Of a DNA stretch of 18,466 nt, positions 6,672 through 15,088 are shown in pieces; the stretch's first letter is position 1, and each line of letters begins with the position of its first letter. Source of the stretch: Oxalobacteraceae bacterium UBA5157 (GTDB lineage: Bacteria > Pseudomonadota > Gammaproteobacteria > Burkholderiales > Burkholderiaceae_D); contig DHXL01000064.1 in the NCBI GenBank assembly GCA_002415335.1, forward strand, positions 1 to 18,466. Reading direction: 5' to 3'. The notes under the pieces are model-generated. The model saw only the letters and a list, made by a program, of their open reading frames with translations, did no database searches and was not told the DNA's origin. A program made the translations under genes and the position numbers.

Positions 6672-7508
6672 ATGAGCATCGGACTAGCGCAAGAAATATC
6701 GCCGGAGATGAGAATTTCGGATCCTGCAGCAGACCGGGTCTGCGACGAATATGTCATCGTGAAAAGCCTGTTGCCACTCAGTGGCGCACGCGTTCTGGAG
6801 CTAGGTTGCGGTAAGGCGGAGAAGACACGCGCCATCGCACAGGGTGGTGAGGTGGCGTCGGTCACCGCGCTGGAAGTGGATGAGATTCAACACGCAAGGA
6901 ACCTGCAGATCGGTGACCTGCCCAACGTCAGTTTTTGCCTCGGCGGCGCGGAGACGATCCCAGCGGCGGATGCGAGCTTTGACATCGTCCTCATGTTCAA
7001 ATCACTGCACCATGTACCCATGAACAAGATGGATCAGGCACTGGCCGAAATTCGCCGTGTGTTGAAACCCGGCGGCTTTGCGTACCTGTCCGAGCCGGTC
7101 TACGCGGGCGAATTCAACGATATCCTGCGTCTGTTCCATGACGAGAAGAGCGTGCGCGAAGCTGCCTTTGCTGCCATTCAGCGTGCCGTCCACGGCGGAA
7201 CGCTGGAACTCATGGGCCAGACATTCTTCAATACGCCTGCACATTTCGATGATTTTGCTCAGTTCGAGGAACAAGTGCTGAAGGTAACGCATACGCATCA
7301 CCAACTTTCCCCCGAGGTATATGAGGCGGTTCGCGCATTGTTCATGCGCCACATGACACAGCACGGCGTCGATTTTCAGAATCCGATTCGGGTCGATCTG
7401 TTGCGTAAAATAGCCTTGGGCGCCAACAAGCAGAACAAACAGGGGTTAATTAACCGTGAAAACGCTGGGTCATTTTCCGATGGTCGCCAACAAAAAGTCC
7501 AAAAATAG
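6672..7508 (+). CDS. Class I SAM-dependent methyltransferase
   Basis: The 278-residue cytoplasmic protein has a Methyltransf_11-type Rossmann domain. The SAM-binding glycine loop is VLELGCGKAEKT (41-52), the acidic end of strand 2 is LEVD (67-70), motif II is FDIVLMFKSLHHV (103-115), and the post-II loop is LKPGGFAYLSEP (131-142). The region after about 150 is helical and is likely the acceptor-binding part. The methyl acceptor is not evident. The last 25 or so residues are polar and low in family character, perhaps a drifted end. The start has AGAGG 6 bases upstream. It follows the di-iron hydroxylase in the same direction, so successive lipid or metabolite modifications are conceivable but unproven. 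Confidence 0.82.
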   Translation: MSIGLAQEISPEMRISDPAADRVCDEYVIVKSLLPLSGARVLELGCGKAEKTRAIAQGGEVASVTALEVDEIQHARNLQIGDLPNVSFCLGGAETIPAADASFDIVLMFKSLHHVPMNKMDQALAEIRRVLKPGGFAYLSEPVYAGEFNDILRLFHDEKSVREAAFAAIQRAVHGGTLELMGQTFFNTPAHFDDFAQFEEQVLKVTHTHHQLSPEVYEAVRALFMRHMTQHGVDFQNPIRVDLLRKIALGANKQNKQGLINRENAGSFSDGRQQKVQK

Positions 7509-7673
7509 TGGGGGATTCACAAGATATCCTCTTTCGTGGCGAAATCGCCAGAAGATATCAACTTCTGCGGCAATCGGTCTCATTTTCTGTGGCAAGGTCA
7601 ACCGCAAGTCGTTGATTTTCGATTTTTACAGCGTCACCTTCTGTGGCGCTCCACGGGTATTCCACGACCCTCG
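7509..7673. other. Convergent intergenic region with small repeats
   Basis: This lies between two converging genes. TGGCG-AAAT-CGCCA (7537-7550) forms a short perfect hairpin. AAGATATC occurs twice (7521-7528, 7552-7559), and variants of TTCTGYGGC occur three times (7563, 7585, 7639). It may end transcription from the left; no T-tract follows the hairpin. Confidence 0.3.
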
Positions 7674-8078
7674 CTAATATTTCTTCATCCTGAAGTCATG
7701 CTGATGCACAATCCTGCTTGCGCCAATCAGGCTGCTCAACCCCAGCACCAATTGCGTTAATGCATGCGCAGGTAGGTCCCATATTTGCGCATGTGGTTTT
7801 TCGGTACGCGTTGCGGCGGTGATTACCGGCGTCACCCATTCCGCTTCAGGCGTCACGTCGAGTAAGACGTCGCCCTCGGCAGTGGTGTGCATGAAAATTT
7901 CACCGCCTGCGGCCAGGCAGAAACAGATCCCGTAACCAGTGCCGACCTTGTCTCCCACAGAGCGCTGAAGATCGCGATTGTAGTTGTCGATCCAGGCTTC
8001 CACGTCATACGTGGTTTTGAGCGCGATCCATGGTCGTTCGATCGGATCTTCACGCTCGCCTTTATCGGTGCTATCCAT
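7674..8078 (-). CDS. Conserved-looking hypothetical protein
   Basis: I do not recognise a family for this 134-residue soluble protein. It starts with a charged segment (DKGEREDPIERPW), has no signal peptide or membrane helix, and contains mixed strands and helices such as GTGYGICFCLAAGGEIFMH and HALTQLVLGLSSLIGAS. The frame is supported by GGAG about 8 bases before the ATG and by sensible amino acid use; overlapping plus-strand frames look like shadows. It begins 69 bases after the ALDH stop on the same strand, so the two are probably co-transcribed. It could be an accessory or stress protein linked to that enzyme, but nothing in the sequence shows its role. Confidence 0.6.
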   Translation of the reverse strand: MDSTDKGEREDPIERPWIALKTTYDVEAWIDNYNRDLQRSVGDKVGTGYGICFCLAAGGEIFMHTTAEGDVLLDVTPEAEWVTPVITAATRTEKPHAQIWDLPAHALTQLVLGLSSLIGASRIVHQHDFRMKKY

Positions 8079-8147
8079 TGCTGCTCCAGTTCGTCTAACG
8101 TCGGGCCGGGCGCGCGGTTGCGCAATGTTAAACGATGCGGGTTCGGG

Positions 8148-9593
8148 TCAGCCCTTGAACCTGATCAGCAGGTTCAACAGTTTCATCGCGCGCTTGGCAT
8201 ACGGCGGCTGGAACAGCATCTGGATCGCCGAGACCGGCCCCTGGTAGAACACCGGGCGCAGCTTCGAGAACGTGATGAAGCCCTCACGCGCGTGGTAATG
8301 CCCCATGCCGCTGGCGCCGACGCCGCCGAACGGCAGGTCGTGCTGGCCGACATGCAGCAGCGCTTCATTGACCGATACTCCGCCCGACATCACGCGCGAT
8401 ATGTAGAAATCCTGCAGAGCGCGGTCGCGCGTGAACGGGTAGATCGCGAGCGGCCGGTCGTGGCTGTTGATATAGTCGGCCACCTCTTGCTTGTCGCGGT
8501 AGGTGCGGACCGGCAGGATCGGGCCGAAGATCTCGCGCTGCATGACCTGCATCTCTTCGGTCGGGTTCAATACGAGATGCGGCGCGAATTTGCGCAGAGC
8601 GGCATTCGGCGTCTGCGTCCCGGCCAGATTGACCAGCGTCGCGCCCTTGTCTCGCGCGTCCGCGAGCGCGGCCTGCAAACGTGCGAATGAACGGCCGTCG
8701 ATAATCGAGGTGTAGTCGGGGCCATTGATGTCGGGGAAGCGTTCGGCAAACAGGCGCTTGCAATGCTCGGCAAATTCGGCCGCCGCACCTTCCGGCAGGA
8801 ACACGTAGTCGACGTTGGTGCAGATCTGTCCTGCGTTGAACATCTTGACCCACATGATGCGTTCGGCGGCCGCCTTGATCGGGAAATCGGGGCCGACGAT
8901 CGCGGGGGCCTTGCCGCCAAGCTCGAGGGTCACTGGCGTCAGGTTGCGTGCGGCATTTGCCATCACCGCCCGGCCGGTCGTTCCCGAGCCGGTAAACAGT
9001 AGATGATCGAACGGGATCGATGAAAACGCCGGTCCTCGGCCCTGATCATCGAAGAATTTGAGTTTATCTTCCGGGAAGTACTTGGGGCTGATCTGCATCA
9101 GCAAGGCCGCCAGGTGGCCGGAATTTTCCGACATCTTGACCATCGCTCGATTGCCGGCCGCAATAATCGCGGCGAGCGGGGCAAACGACAGATTGAGCGG
9201 GAAGTTCCACGGCACGATGACGCCGACGACGCCCAGCGGTTGCGGGATCACGCGGTTGCGCGCGCCCGGGTACATCATGAAATCGATCTTGCGCTTCTGC
9301 GGCCTCATCCACTTTTTCAAGTGCTTGGCCGTATCGTTGATGGTTTCCAGTACGACGAAGAATTCCGCGAACAGCGTTTCGAACTCCGAGCGATTGCCAT
9401 AGTCCAGATTGATGGCGGTCACCAGCTGCTCGCGATTTTCCTTAAGCAGGCGCGCCAGCGACTTGAGGTCGGCCAGGCGTTCCGCGTAGCCTGGTTCGGG
9501 GCGGTCGAGGTAGGCTGCCCGCTGAGCGTTAAAACATTGTTGGAGCTCTGCTGGTATCTGGACCTGTTCCAATAGAGATATCGGTGCGTTCAT
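8148..9593 (-). CDS. Coniferyl-aldehyde-dehydrogenase-like ALDH
   Basis: The 481-residue protein is an NAD(P)-dependent aldehyde dehydrogenase, close in style to coniferyl aldehyde dehydrogenase (CalB) and fatty-aldehyde ALDH3-type enzymes. The active-site set is complete: PWNFPL with Asn130, Lys153 (MVKMSE), the cofactor loop FTGSGTTG (200-207), Glu224 in LELGGK, and nucleophile Cys258 in GQICTN. REIFGPILPV and LPFGGVGASGMG follow toward the C-terminus. It would oxidise an aromatic or long-chain aldehyde to its acid in the cytoplasm; the exact substrate cannot be read from sequence. I chose ATG 9593 because GAGGA lies about 6 bases upstream and MNAPISLLEQ is a natural start; the frame continues to 9707 without family similarity. 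It might act on aldehydes from the left-hand cluster, but no shared operator is seen upstream. Confidence 0.9.
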   Translation of the reverse strand: MNAPISLLEQVQIPAELQQCFNAQRAAYLDRPEPGYAERLADLKSLARLLKENREQLVTAINLDYGNRSEFETLFAEFFVVLETINDTAKHLKKWMRPQKRKIDFMMYPGARNRVIPQPLGVVGVIVPWNFPLNLSFAPLAAIIAAGNRAMVKMSENSGHLAALLMQISPKYFPEDKLKFFDDQGRGPAFSSIPFDHLLFTGSGTTGRAVMANAARNLTPVTLELGGKAPAIVGPDFPIKAAAERIMWVKMFNAGQICTNVDYVFLPEGAAAEFAEHCKRLFAERFPDINGPDYTSIIDGRSFARLQAALADARDKGATLVNLAGTQTPNAALRKFAPHLVLNPTEEMQVMQREIFGPILPVRTYRDKQEVADYINSHDRPLAIYPFTRDRALQDFYISRVMSGGVSVNEALLHVGQHDLPFGGVGASGMGHYHAREGFITFSKLRPVFYQGPVSAIQMLFQPPYAKRAMKLLNLLIRFKG

Positions 9594-9945
9594 GGGTTTC
9601 CTCACACAGTAAGAGACGGGTAACATCTGACGGAGCCGGGCCGGAAAAATGGATGCGCATGCCATTTTGTCCGCGGCAACCATCGACACCAAGCCAGCAT
9701 CAGACATAATACGTGCAAAATATCGCTCGGTGCATGCCAGCCTTTAGACGAAGGCCTCCATCCTTCGCTTTCTGCGGCCAACCGGGACGGGCGCCCTGGC
9801 GCGCTTGATTCAATAAGGGTTTTTATGGACATGACGCAACCGAACAGACAGTTCCCATACGAAAAGACAGGACTCGCCGCATGCTAGCAAAATGTGTTGC
9901 GGCTGATGCCCTTCCCCCGCTCAGTGCGCGACTTGCGGACACCTT
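9594..9945. other. Divergent intergenic region, ALDH / DMT transporter
   Basis: There is no clear gene in these 352 bases. On the minus strand TATTAT (9711-9706) is a possible -10 for the ALDH gene, with a poor -35. Its leader would contain AAAATGG (9646-9652) and CCATTTT (9662-9668), a perfect 7-bp inverted repeat around ATGCGCAT: either an operator or an RNA hairpin. On the plus strand a 20-codon frame (9825-9887, beginning MDMTQPNRQF) has AAGGG 5 bases upstream. It could be a leader peptide, but is more likely chance. Confidence 0.4.
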
Positions 9946-10848
9946 ATGCACCCCAGAATAACTTTCCCGACCGCCTTGTTGCTGACCGTGCCTCCGCTGC
10001 TGTGGGCCGGCAATGCGATCGTCGGCCGCATGGTGCATGCGGCGGTGCCGCCGATGACCTTGAACCTGCTGCGATGGGTCATTGCGCTGGCCATCCTGCT
10101 GCCGCTGGCGGGTTCGATATTGCGCCCCGGTAGAGGCTTATGGCGCTGCTGGCGGCGCTTCGCCTTGCTCGGGCTGCTCGGGGTAGGCCTTTACAATTCG
10201 CTGCAGTATCTTGCGTTACAGAGCTCGACTCCGATTAACGTGACCTTGGTCGCGGCCAGCATGCCGGTCTGGATGCTGCTGATCGGGGGACTGTTCTTCG
10301 GTGCGAAGGTCGCGCGCAAGCAGGTGATCGGGGCCGTCCTGTCGATCGCGGGCGTGTTGGTGGTACTCAGTCGCGGCGAATGGCGCCTGCTGCTGGCGCT
10401 GCATCTGGTCCCGGGCGATCTGTTCATGATCGCCGCGACCATCGCTTGGTCCTTTTACAGCTGGTTGTTGACGCAGCCGAGAGAACCGAAGGACATTCGC
10501 AGCGACTGGGCGGCCTTTTTGCTGGCCCAGGTCGTGTTCGGCGTCATGTGGTCCAGCGTGTTCGCAGCCACCGAATGGGAAATAAGTGACCAGCATATCG
10601 TCTGGAGCTGGCCATTGGCGGCGGCATTGCTGTATGTCGCGGTCGGGCCGGCAATTATCGCCTTCCGTTGCTGGGGCGCGGGAGTGCAACGCGCAGGACC
10701 GGCTGTTGCAGGGTTCTTCAACAACCTGACGCCGCTCTTTGCGGCACTGATGTCCTCGGCGTTTCTCGGAGAAATGCCGCATCTTTATCATATGGCGGCG
10801 TTCGCCCTGATCATGAGCGGCATCGTGTTTTCCTCGAGCCTTGTTTGA
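9946..10848 (+). CDS. EamA/DMT-family transporter
   Basis: The 300-residue inner-membrane protein has about ten hydrophobic helices arranged as two EamA repeats (about 7-142 and 155-298), as in RhaT/YdcZ-type drug/metabolite transporters. Repeat 1 shows the usual LLWAGNAIVGR and LRWVIALAILLPLAG, then SSTPINVTLVAASMPVWM. Repeat 2 ends with FNNLTPLFAALMSSAFLGE, the classic family segment. Members mostly export amino acids, small metabolites or toxic compounds; the cargo here is unknown. The start is set by the first helix. The ribosome-binding site is weak (GCGGACACC), so initiation may be poor. It is divergent from the ALDH operon. Confidence 0.85.
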   Translation: MHPRITFPTALLLTVPPLLWAGNAIVGRMVHAAVPPMTLNLLRWVIALAILLPLAGSILRPGRGLWRCWRRFALLGLLGVGLYNSLQYLALQSSTPINVTLVAASMPVWMLLIGGLFFGAKVARKQVIGAVLSIAGVLVVLSRGEWRLLLALHLVPGDLFMIAATIAWSFYSWLLTQPREPKDIRSDWAAFLLAQVVFGVMWSSVFAATEWEISDQHIVWSWPLAAALLYVAVGPAIIAFRCWGAGVQRAGPAVAGFFNNLTPLFAALMSSAFLGEMPHLYHMAAFALIMSGIVFSSSLV

Positions 10849-10894
10849 GGGAAATCTACCTGTTTTGTTCGCTCCGCCGCCGGTTCAATCCGTC

Positions 10895-10926
10895 CGGCCG
10901 GTCCGCCTCGATGGCCGCATTTTTTT
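10895..10926 (+). terminator. Possible intrinsic terminator after the DMT transporter
   Basis: CGGCC (10895-10899) pairs with GGCCG (10913-10917) over a 13-base loop, followed closely by a run of seven T (10920-10926). The short stem and wide loop make it a moderate candidate. It would separate the transporter from the binding-protein unit. Confidence 0.35.
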
Positions 10927-11017
10927 CCGCGAGGCAGGTCCGATGGTCATGATAAGATTCAAAACGTAGCTCAATTTCGCGCGATTGCCGGCAACTTTGC
11001 ATGTCTCAAGGAATTTT

Positions 11018-12316
11018 GTGGGTAAGGACAAAATCAGTCAATTTACCCGCTCGCTGGCCTGGCTCGTTTGCATGTGCTCTCTCGTTGCCTGCAAGCCGGA
11101 GAACAGCACGCTGACTGCCGCCCATGCGGCGCCCCAGACGACGATCACGGCCTTGGTCTGGGCTCCGGACTGGCCCGAGGAAATGCATCGGATCGCGGCC
11201 GAGTTCACCAAACTCAATCCGGATATCCGCGTCAACGTGCAATTCATGATCGGCAATTCAGTCGAAGAGAACATCAAGCCGCGGCTCGCATCGCACAACC
11301 TGCCGGACCTGATGTCGGTCAATCCGAATCCTTATGCCGCCGAACTGGCCGACCAGCGCGTCTTGGTGGATCTAAGCGACACGGTGGCATGGGGAAACAT
11401 GCTGACCAGCCTCAAGGATGACTGGACCACGCGTCACAACAAGCATTTCGGCGTCGGCGGCGGTGTTGCCGCGACGCTGATCTACTACAACAAGAGCATG
11501 TTCGAGCAGGCCGGTATACGCGTGCTGCCGACCAATTTCCGTGAATTCCTGGCCGTCTGCGAGAAACTCAAGAAGGCCGGATTCATCCCGATCATGTGGA
11601 ATGGTGGCTTCCCCAACACCCTCGCCAACGGGCCATTCAGTTTCGGCTTTGCGAATAATGTGGTTGCTCATAACCCGGACTGGAAATCGAAGATCGCCGA
11701 CGGCAGCCTTGACCTGAATACGCCCGAGGTGGCCGACATTTTTGCCAAGATCAAACTGATCGCAAGGCGCGGCTATGTGCAACCAGGCTACATGAAGACC
11801 AACTACGATGAAGGAATCAGACTATTCACGGATGGCAAGACGGCGATGGCGTTTCAAGGCACCTGGGCGGCCGGTTTGCTAATGAACGGCAAGGGCTTCC
11901 ACACCGGCGTATTCATGCCGCCATGGAATGCGCCGGGCAAAGCCGTGGTGCCCGTGATCGGTAGCGAGACCGGTTTTGCGGTATGCGAAACCCCGAACAA
12001 GCGTGCCGCCGTGCGGTTTCTTGAGTTCCTGCTGGGAAAGGGTTTTCTGATCCAGCAAAACAAGCGCCATAATATTTCGCCATTCAAGGTCGTGCAGGGC
12101 GCCACGGTGAGCGATCCGCAGATCGTCGCGTACATCGACGCTGCCAGCAAGTATCCCGTCGCCGGCAGCCCGTACTATTCCTTCCTGCCGGCGAATACGA
12201 TCGAGATGTTGCATCCGCTGATTCAGGACGTGTTGTTTGGAAAGGTGAGCCCGCGGCAAGCCGCGAAGAGCTTGGACGCGTCGATCAAGGACGAAGCAAC
12301 GAAGAATTACAAGTAG
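11018..12316 (+). CDS. Extracellular solute-binding lipoprotein (family 1, sugar type)
   Basis: The 432-residue precursor begins with a basic n-region, a hydrophobic stretch (SLAWLVCMCSLVAC) and a lipobox LVAC with Cys25 as the lipid-anchored residue. Lys26 follows, so inner-membrane retention by an Asp+2 signal is not expected. The rest is a two-lobe periplasmic binding fold of the ABC sugar family (UgpB/MalE-like): VWAPDWPEEMHRIAAEF near the N-terminus, FTDGKTAMAFQGTWAAG in the middle and ETPNKRAAVRFLEFLLG late. I chose GTG 11018 because AAGGA lies 5 bases upstream; a TTG at 10985 extends the frame. No ABC permease or ATPase is next to it. A sensor diguanylate cyclase starts 47 bases downstream, so the protein may deliver a ligand signal to that sensor rather than feed a transporter. 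Confidence 0.85.
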   Translation: MGKDKISQFTRSLAWLVCMCSLVACKPENSTLTAAHAAPQTTITALVWAPDWPEEMHRIAAEFTKLNPDIRVNVQFMIGNSVEENIKPRLASHNLPDLMSVNPNPYAAELADQRVLVDLSDTVAWGNMLTSLKDDWTTRHNKHFGVGGGVAATLIYYNKSMFEQAGIRVLPTNFREFLAVCEKLKKAGFIPIMWNGGFPNTLANGPFSFGFANNVVAHNPDWKSKIADGSLDLNTPEVADIFAKIKLIARRGYVQPGYMKTNYDEGIRLFTDGKTAMAFQGTWAAGLLMNGKGFHTGVFMPPWNAPGKAVVPVIGSETGFAVCETPNKRAAVRFLEFLLGKGFLIQQNKRHNISPFKVVQGATVSDPQIVAYIDAASKYPVAGSPYYSFLPANTIEMLHPLIQDVLFGKVSPRQAAKSLDASIKDEATKNYK

Positions 12317-12363
12317 CGCGCGATCGGCCATGAGAATTCGCCTGGAAAATTTGTCCTTGCTCC

Positions 12364-14067
12364 TTGCATCTGCTGCGCAGGATCGCGATCCGCCATCGGC
12401 TGATCGGCTCCTTCGTGCTGCTGTCGCTGCTGCCGCTGATCATCTCGGGCTACATTTCCTATGTCGAATCGAGCAACGCGATCAAGGAGCGGATGCGGAT
12501 CTTTTCGACTGAAGTCGTCAAGCAGGTGTCGAAAAACGTCCGGCTCCAAATGGCAAGGATTGAGGCCGAGAGCGAACCCCTGGTATTGTCGGATCGGGTC
12601 CAGACCGCGTTTGCCAAGTGCGATAGCGACAATGAAATGGATCAGGCTGCGGCGCGCGCCGACCTGACACGGGTGCTGCTGGAATACTACGGATCCTTCG
12701 ACTTCATCAACCAGAAATACTTCCTCGACAAAGACAACAAGATCGTGGACGCCCAGGTATTCTCGGAGCTGGGGAGCGGTATCGTGCATGCCGTCGAGCG
12801 CGCGCCGAACATGCGCGGGCGGCCTTACTGGGGCACATACGACGATTCGGTTGGACAACGGAGCATGGTGATGCTGCGCAGGATATACAGTAAAGCCAAT
12901 AACAAGCTGGTTGGGACGCTATTTCTCGGAATCCAGCCGTCCCATTTTTCCACCATCTTCGACGACGTGAATCTGGGCAGCGGCACCGACATTTTCGTCC
13001 TCGACGGCATGGACGGCAAGGTGATCGTGAAGAGGTCCGAACCCGCGACGGCCGGCGACGGCAGTGTTTTCGAGCTTGCGCTGCTGCAGGAAATCAAGCA
13101 CAGCATGCCGCGCGCGCAGCCGGTTGGCTTTGTCTCTTACAGCGGCAAGTCGTCGGACCATTATCTGGCGGCGTATTCGCGAATTCCTGGCACCACATGG
13201 CTCGTCGTCAGCACGATACCCTTCGACAAGCTGACGACCGAAGCGCTGTCGGTACGCGACAAGATCGTCTGGATCGGCTTGCTGTGCTTCCTCACTTCGA
13301 TTGCACTGGCTGCGATCATTGCGCGCAGCATCTCATCGCCGCTGGAAAAGCTGGTGCACACGATGCGCGAAACCAAGAGTGGTAACTACCGGAACCGGAT
13401 GCAGCCAGAGGGCAACGACGAACTAACCGTGCTAACCCAAGAGTTCAACGAAATGGCGAACAAGATTGATCGTCACAATGCGCAGCTTGAAGACCGCGTC
13501 AACGAACGAACCCGTGATCTGGCAGAAGCCAACAGCAAGCTGAAAGCGCTGAGCCTGACCGACGGCCTGACCGGCATCGCCAACCGGCGTCATTTCGACG
13601 AGACGCTGCTGAGCGAGCTCAATCGTGCCGTACGGACACAGACGCCACTCGCGCTGATGATGGTGGACGTGGACTTCTTCAAAGACTACAACGACTTCTA
13701 TGGCCATCAGGAAGGCGATGCCTGCCTGCGCCGTGTCGCGAACCTGCTGCAAGTACACTCGCGCCGTGCCAGCGACTTGGTGGCGCGTTACGGCGGCGAG
13801 GAATTCGTGCTGATCGCCGCCGACACCGATGTCGCGACCGCGCTGGCCTTGGCCGAATCGATCCGTACCTCACTCGAAGCCATGCAGCTGCCTCACGAGC
13901 GCTCGCCGCTGGGATGTGTGACGATCAGCGTCGGAGTGGTGGTGGTGGTTCCGGACGAGGCGCAGACGCCTGAAATGCTGGGACGCATGGCGGACAAGGC
14001 CATGTACAGAGCCAAGGGTCAAGGCCGCAATCAGGTCGTGCTGGCGGGCCGCAACGTTGCCGCCTGA
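12364..14067 (+). CDS. Membrane-bound sensor diguanylate cyclase (Cache-HAMP-GGDEF)
   Basis: The 567-residue inner-membrane protein has a first helix (about 13-32), a periplasmic double-Cache-like sensor region (about 33-300), a second helix (301-320), HAMP (about 321-374), a short coiled linker (375-395) and a GGDEF domain (396-560). The cyclase motif is GGEEF (477-481). Metal-binding DVDFFK (435-440) and the inhibitory I-site Arg468-x-x-Asp471 are present, five residues before GGEEF. It should make c-di-GMP from GTP with product inhibition. The start is a TTG at 12364 with no clear ribosome-binding site; an upstream stop at 12331 limits alternatives, and no earlier ATG is in frame. It lies 47 bases after the solute-binding lipoprotein gene, so translation may follow that gene and the two products may form one sensing unit. 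Confidence 0.9.
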   Translation: MHLLRRIAIRHRLIGSFVLLSLLPLIISGYISYVESSNAIKERMRIFSTEVVKQVSKNVRLQMARIEAESEPLVLSDRVQTAFAKCDSDNEMDQAAARADLTRVLLEYYGSFDFINQKYFLDKDNKIVDAQVFSELGSGIVHAVERAPNMRGRPYWGTYDDSVGQRSMVMLRRIYSKANNKLVGTLFLGIQPSHFSTIFDDVNLGSGTDIFVLDGMDGKVIVKRSEPATAGDGSVFELALLQEIKHSMPRAQPVGFVSYSGKSSDHYLAAYSRIPGTTWLVVSTIPFDKLTTEALSVRDKIVWIGLLCFLTSIALAAIIARSISSPLEKLVHTMRETKSGNYRNRMQPEGNDELTVLTQEFNEMANKIDRHNAQLEDRVNERTRDLAEANSKLKALSLTDGLTGIANRRHFDETLLSELNRAVRTQTPLALMMVDVDFFKDYNDFYGHQEGDACLRRVANLLQVHSRRASDLVARYGGEEFVLIAADTDVATALALAESIRTSLEAMQLPHERSPLGCVTISVGVVVVVPDEAQTPEMLGRMADKAMYRAKGQGRNQVVLAGRNVAA

Positions 14068-14124
14068 TCGCGCTCTGGCGACAATGCCACCGACAGCCGA
14101 AGCAAGCGGGTGGTGCGGCCTGCC

Positions 14125-14370
14125 TCACGGCCATGGCTCCGGGTTCATGTTGATATATTGCGGGCCGCCTTCAGACGGTTCCGGGCCGCGCTGGTCTTCG
14201 TTCTTCAGTCTGTTGCTGATCAGACTCAATTCGTAGCGAAGCGGCGAGAAATCCGAGGTCGACAGCGGGCGATCCTGGTCCGGCCAGTGCTGTAGCGCCC
14301 ATCGTTCAAGTTCGCCGAACCTGCGTTCCAGTTCGACCGTAAATTCGTGCCAGACCTGCTTGTTTTCCAT
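14125..14370 (-). CDS. Small hypothetical protein (81 aa)
   Basis: An unrecognised 81-residue cytoplasmic protein, rich in charged and aromatic residues. A helical, possibly coiled N-terminal half (VWHEFTVELERRFGELERW) is followed by a Pro/Gly-rich tail ending NMNPEPWP. The start is well supported by AAGGAG with 7-base spacing. It converges with the diguanylate cyclase gene, leaving only 57 bases between stops. No function can be assigned. Confidence 0.65.
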   Translation of the reverse strand: MENKQVWHEFTVELERRFGELERWALQHWPDQDRPLSTSDFSPLRYELSLISNRLKNEDQRGPEPSEGGPQYINMNPEPWP

Positions 14371-14647
14371 GTCGATACTCCTTCAAAAAAAGTCGCTCCT
14401 AGAGATAATGCGGCAACGTCCCCAATGGTGTTTCCTTCCGGCTTTACTGCTGCCGGCAAACATCGGCCGCTAACATCGACTTGGCCCTGGCAAGACCTGC
14501 GGCCTTAAGCCAGGCCTAAGTTTCCTTTCCTATTATCAGACTACGGTGGCGGCGACTCAATCGCCCATTTTTCGGCGACCCGAGCCTACGCCGTTCGTCG
14601 TCTCGGATTTAACTCTGATAATTGCTGATACGTTAGGAGAATTCGAA

Positions 14648-15076
14648 ATGAAACACGTCAAACTTTCTCTCATGACCACGTTGACCGCTGCAAGCATGTT
14701 CGCGACAGGCTCCGCACGAAGCATGAACGCGGCCGATCTTCCGCATGAAAAAGTGCAAGGCCCGGTGATCTATCTGACCGGTGGAATCGGCCAGGATGAG
14801 GCTACCGCGATGAAGCACGAAGAATCGAGGTATCCGCTTGCCCTCGAATTCGTTGAACATGCCAAGCCAAAAGATCAATATCTGGCAAACGTCGACGTGA
14901 CAATCAAGGACCGCACTGGCAAGACCGCCTTGAAGACGATCTCCGAAGGGCCATTCCTGTTCGCCAAACTTCTGTCCGGTCGGTACACGGTGATCGCCAT
15001 GGAAAATGGTAAGGCACGAACACGGCATCTATCGATTGCAGCACACAAGCCGGAGCACGTTGTTTTTGCCTGGTAG
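14648..15076 (+). CDS. Secreted carboxypeptidase-regulatory-like (TTR-fold) protein
   Basis: The 142-residue precursor has a Sec signal peptide (MKHVKLSLMTTLTAASMFATG), probably cleaved between residues 23 and 30. The mature part of about 110 residues looks like a beta sandwich with a transthyretin/carboxypeptidase-regulatory pattern: ANVDVTIKDRTGKTAL, EGPFLFAKLLSGRYTVIAM and a final KPEHVVFAW strand. Such domains often sit on periplasmic or surface proteins and have no catalytic residues. ATG 14648 has AGGAGA with a 7-base gap; the frame extends to 14546, but that part has no signal-peptide logic. A perfect 10-bp stem hairpin follows the stop codon. The role is unknown. Confidence 0.75.
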   Translation: MKHVKLSLMTTLTAASMFATGSARSMNAADLPHEKVQGPVIYLTGGIGQDEATAMKHEESRYPLALEFVEHAKPKDQYLANVDVTIKDRTGKTALKTISEGPFLFAKLLSGRYTVIAMENGKARTRHLSIAAHKPEHVVFAW

Positions 15077-15088
15077 GCGTTGAAGGAG

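Noticed and set aside
7887..8690. 267-codon plus-strand open frame across the ALDH 3' end
   Set aside because: It is antisense to the ALDH and the 134-residue gene and rich in Arg/Asp/His as shadows of GC-rich genes are; no domain is recognisable.
9825..9887. 20-codon leader peptide before the DMT transporter
   Set aside because: The start looks fair, but there is no codon run or attenuator hairpin to indicate a function.
12307..12858. 183-codon minus-strand frame over the cyclase N-terminus
   Set aside because: It is antisense to the Cache region and shows no family pattern.
14489..14510. Sigma-54-like box (TGGCAAG then GC) upstream of the TTR-like gene
   Set aside because: The distance between GG and GC is two bases too short for a -24/-12 promoter.
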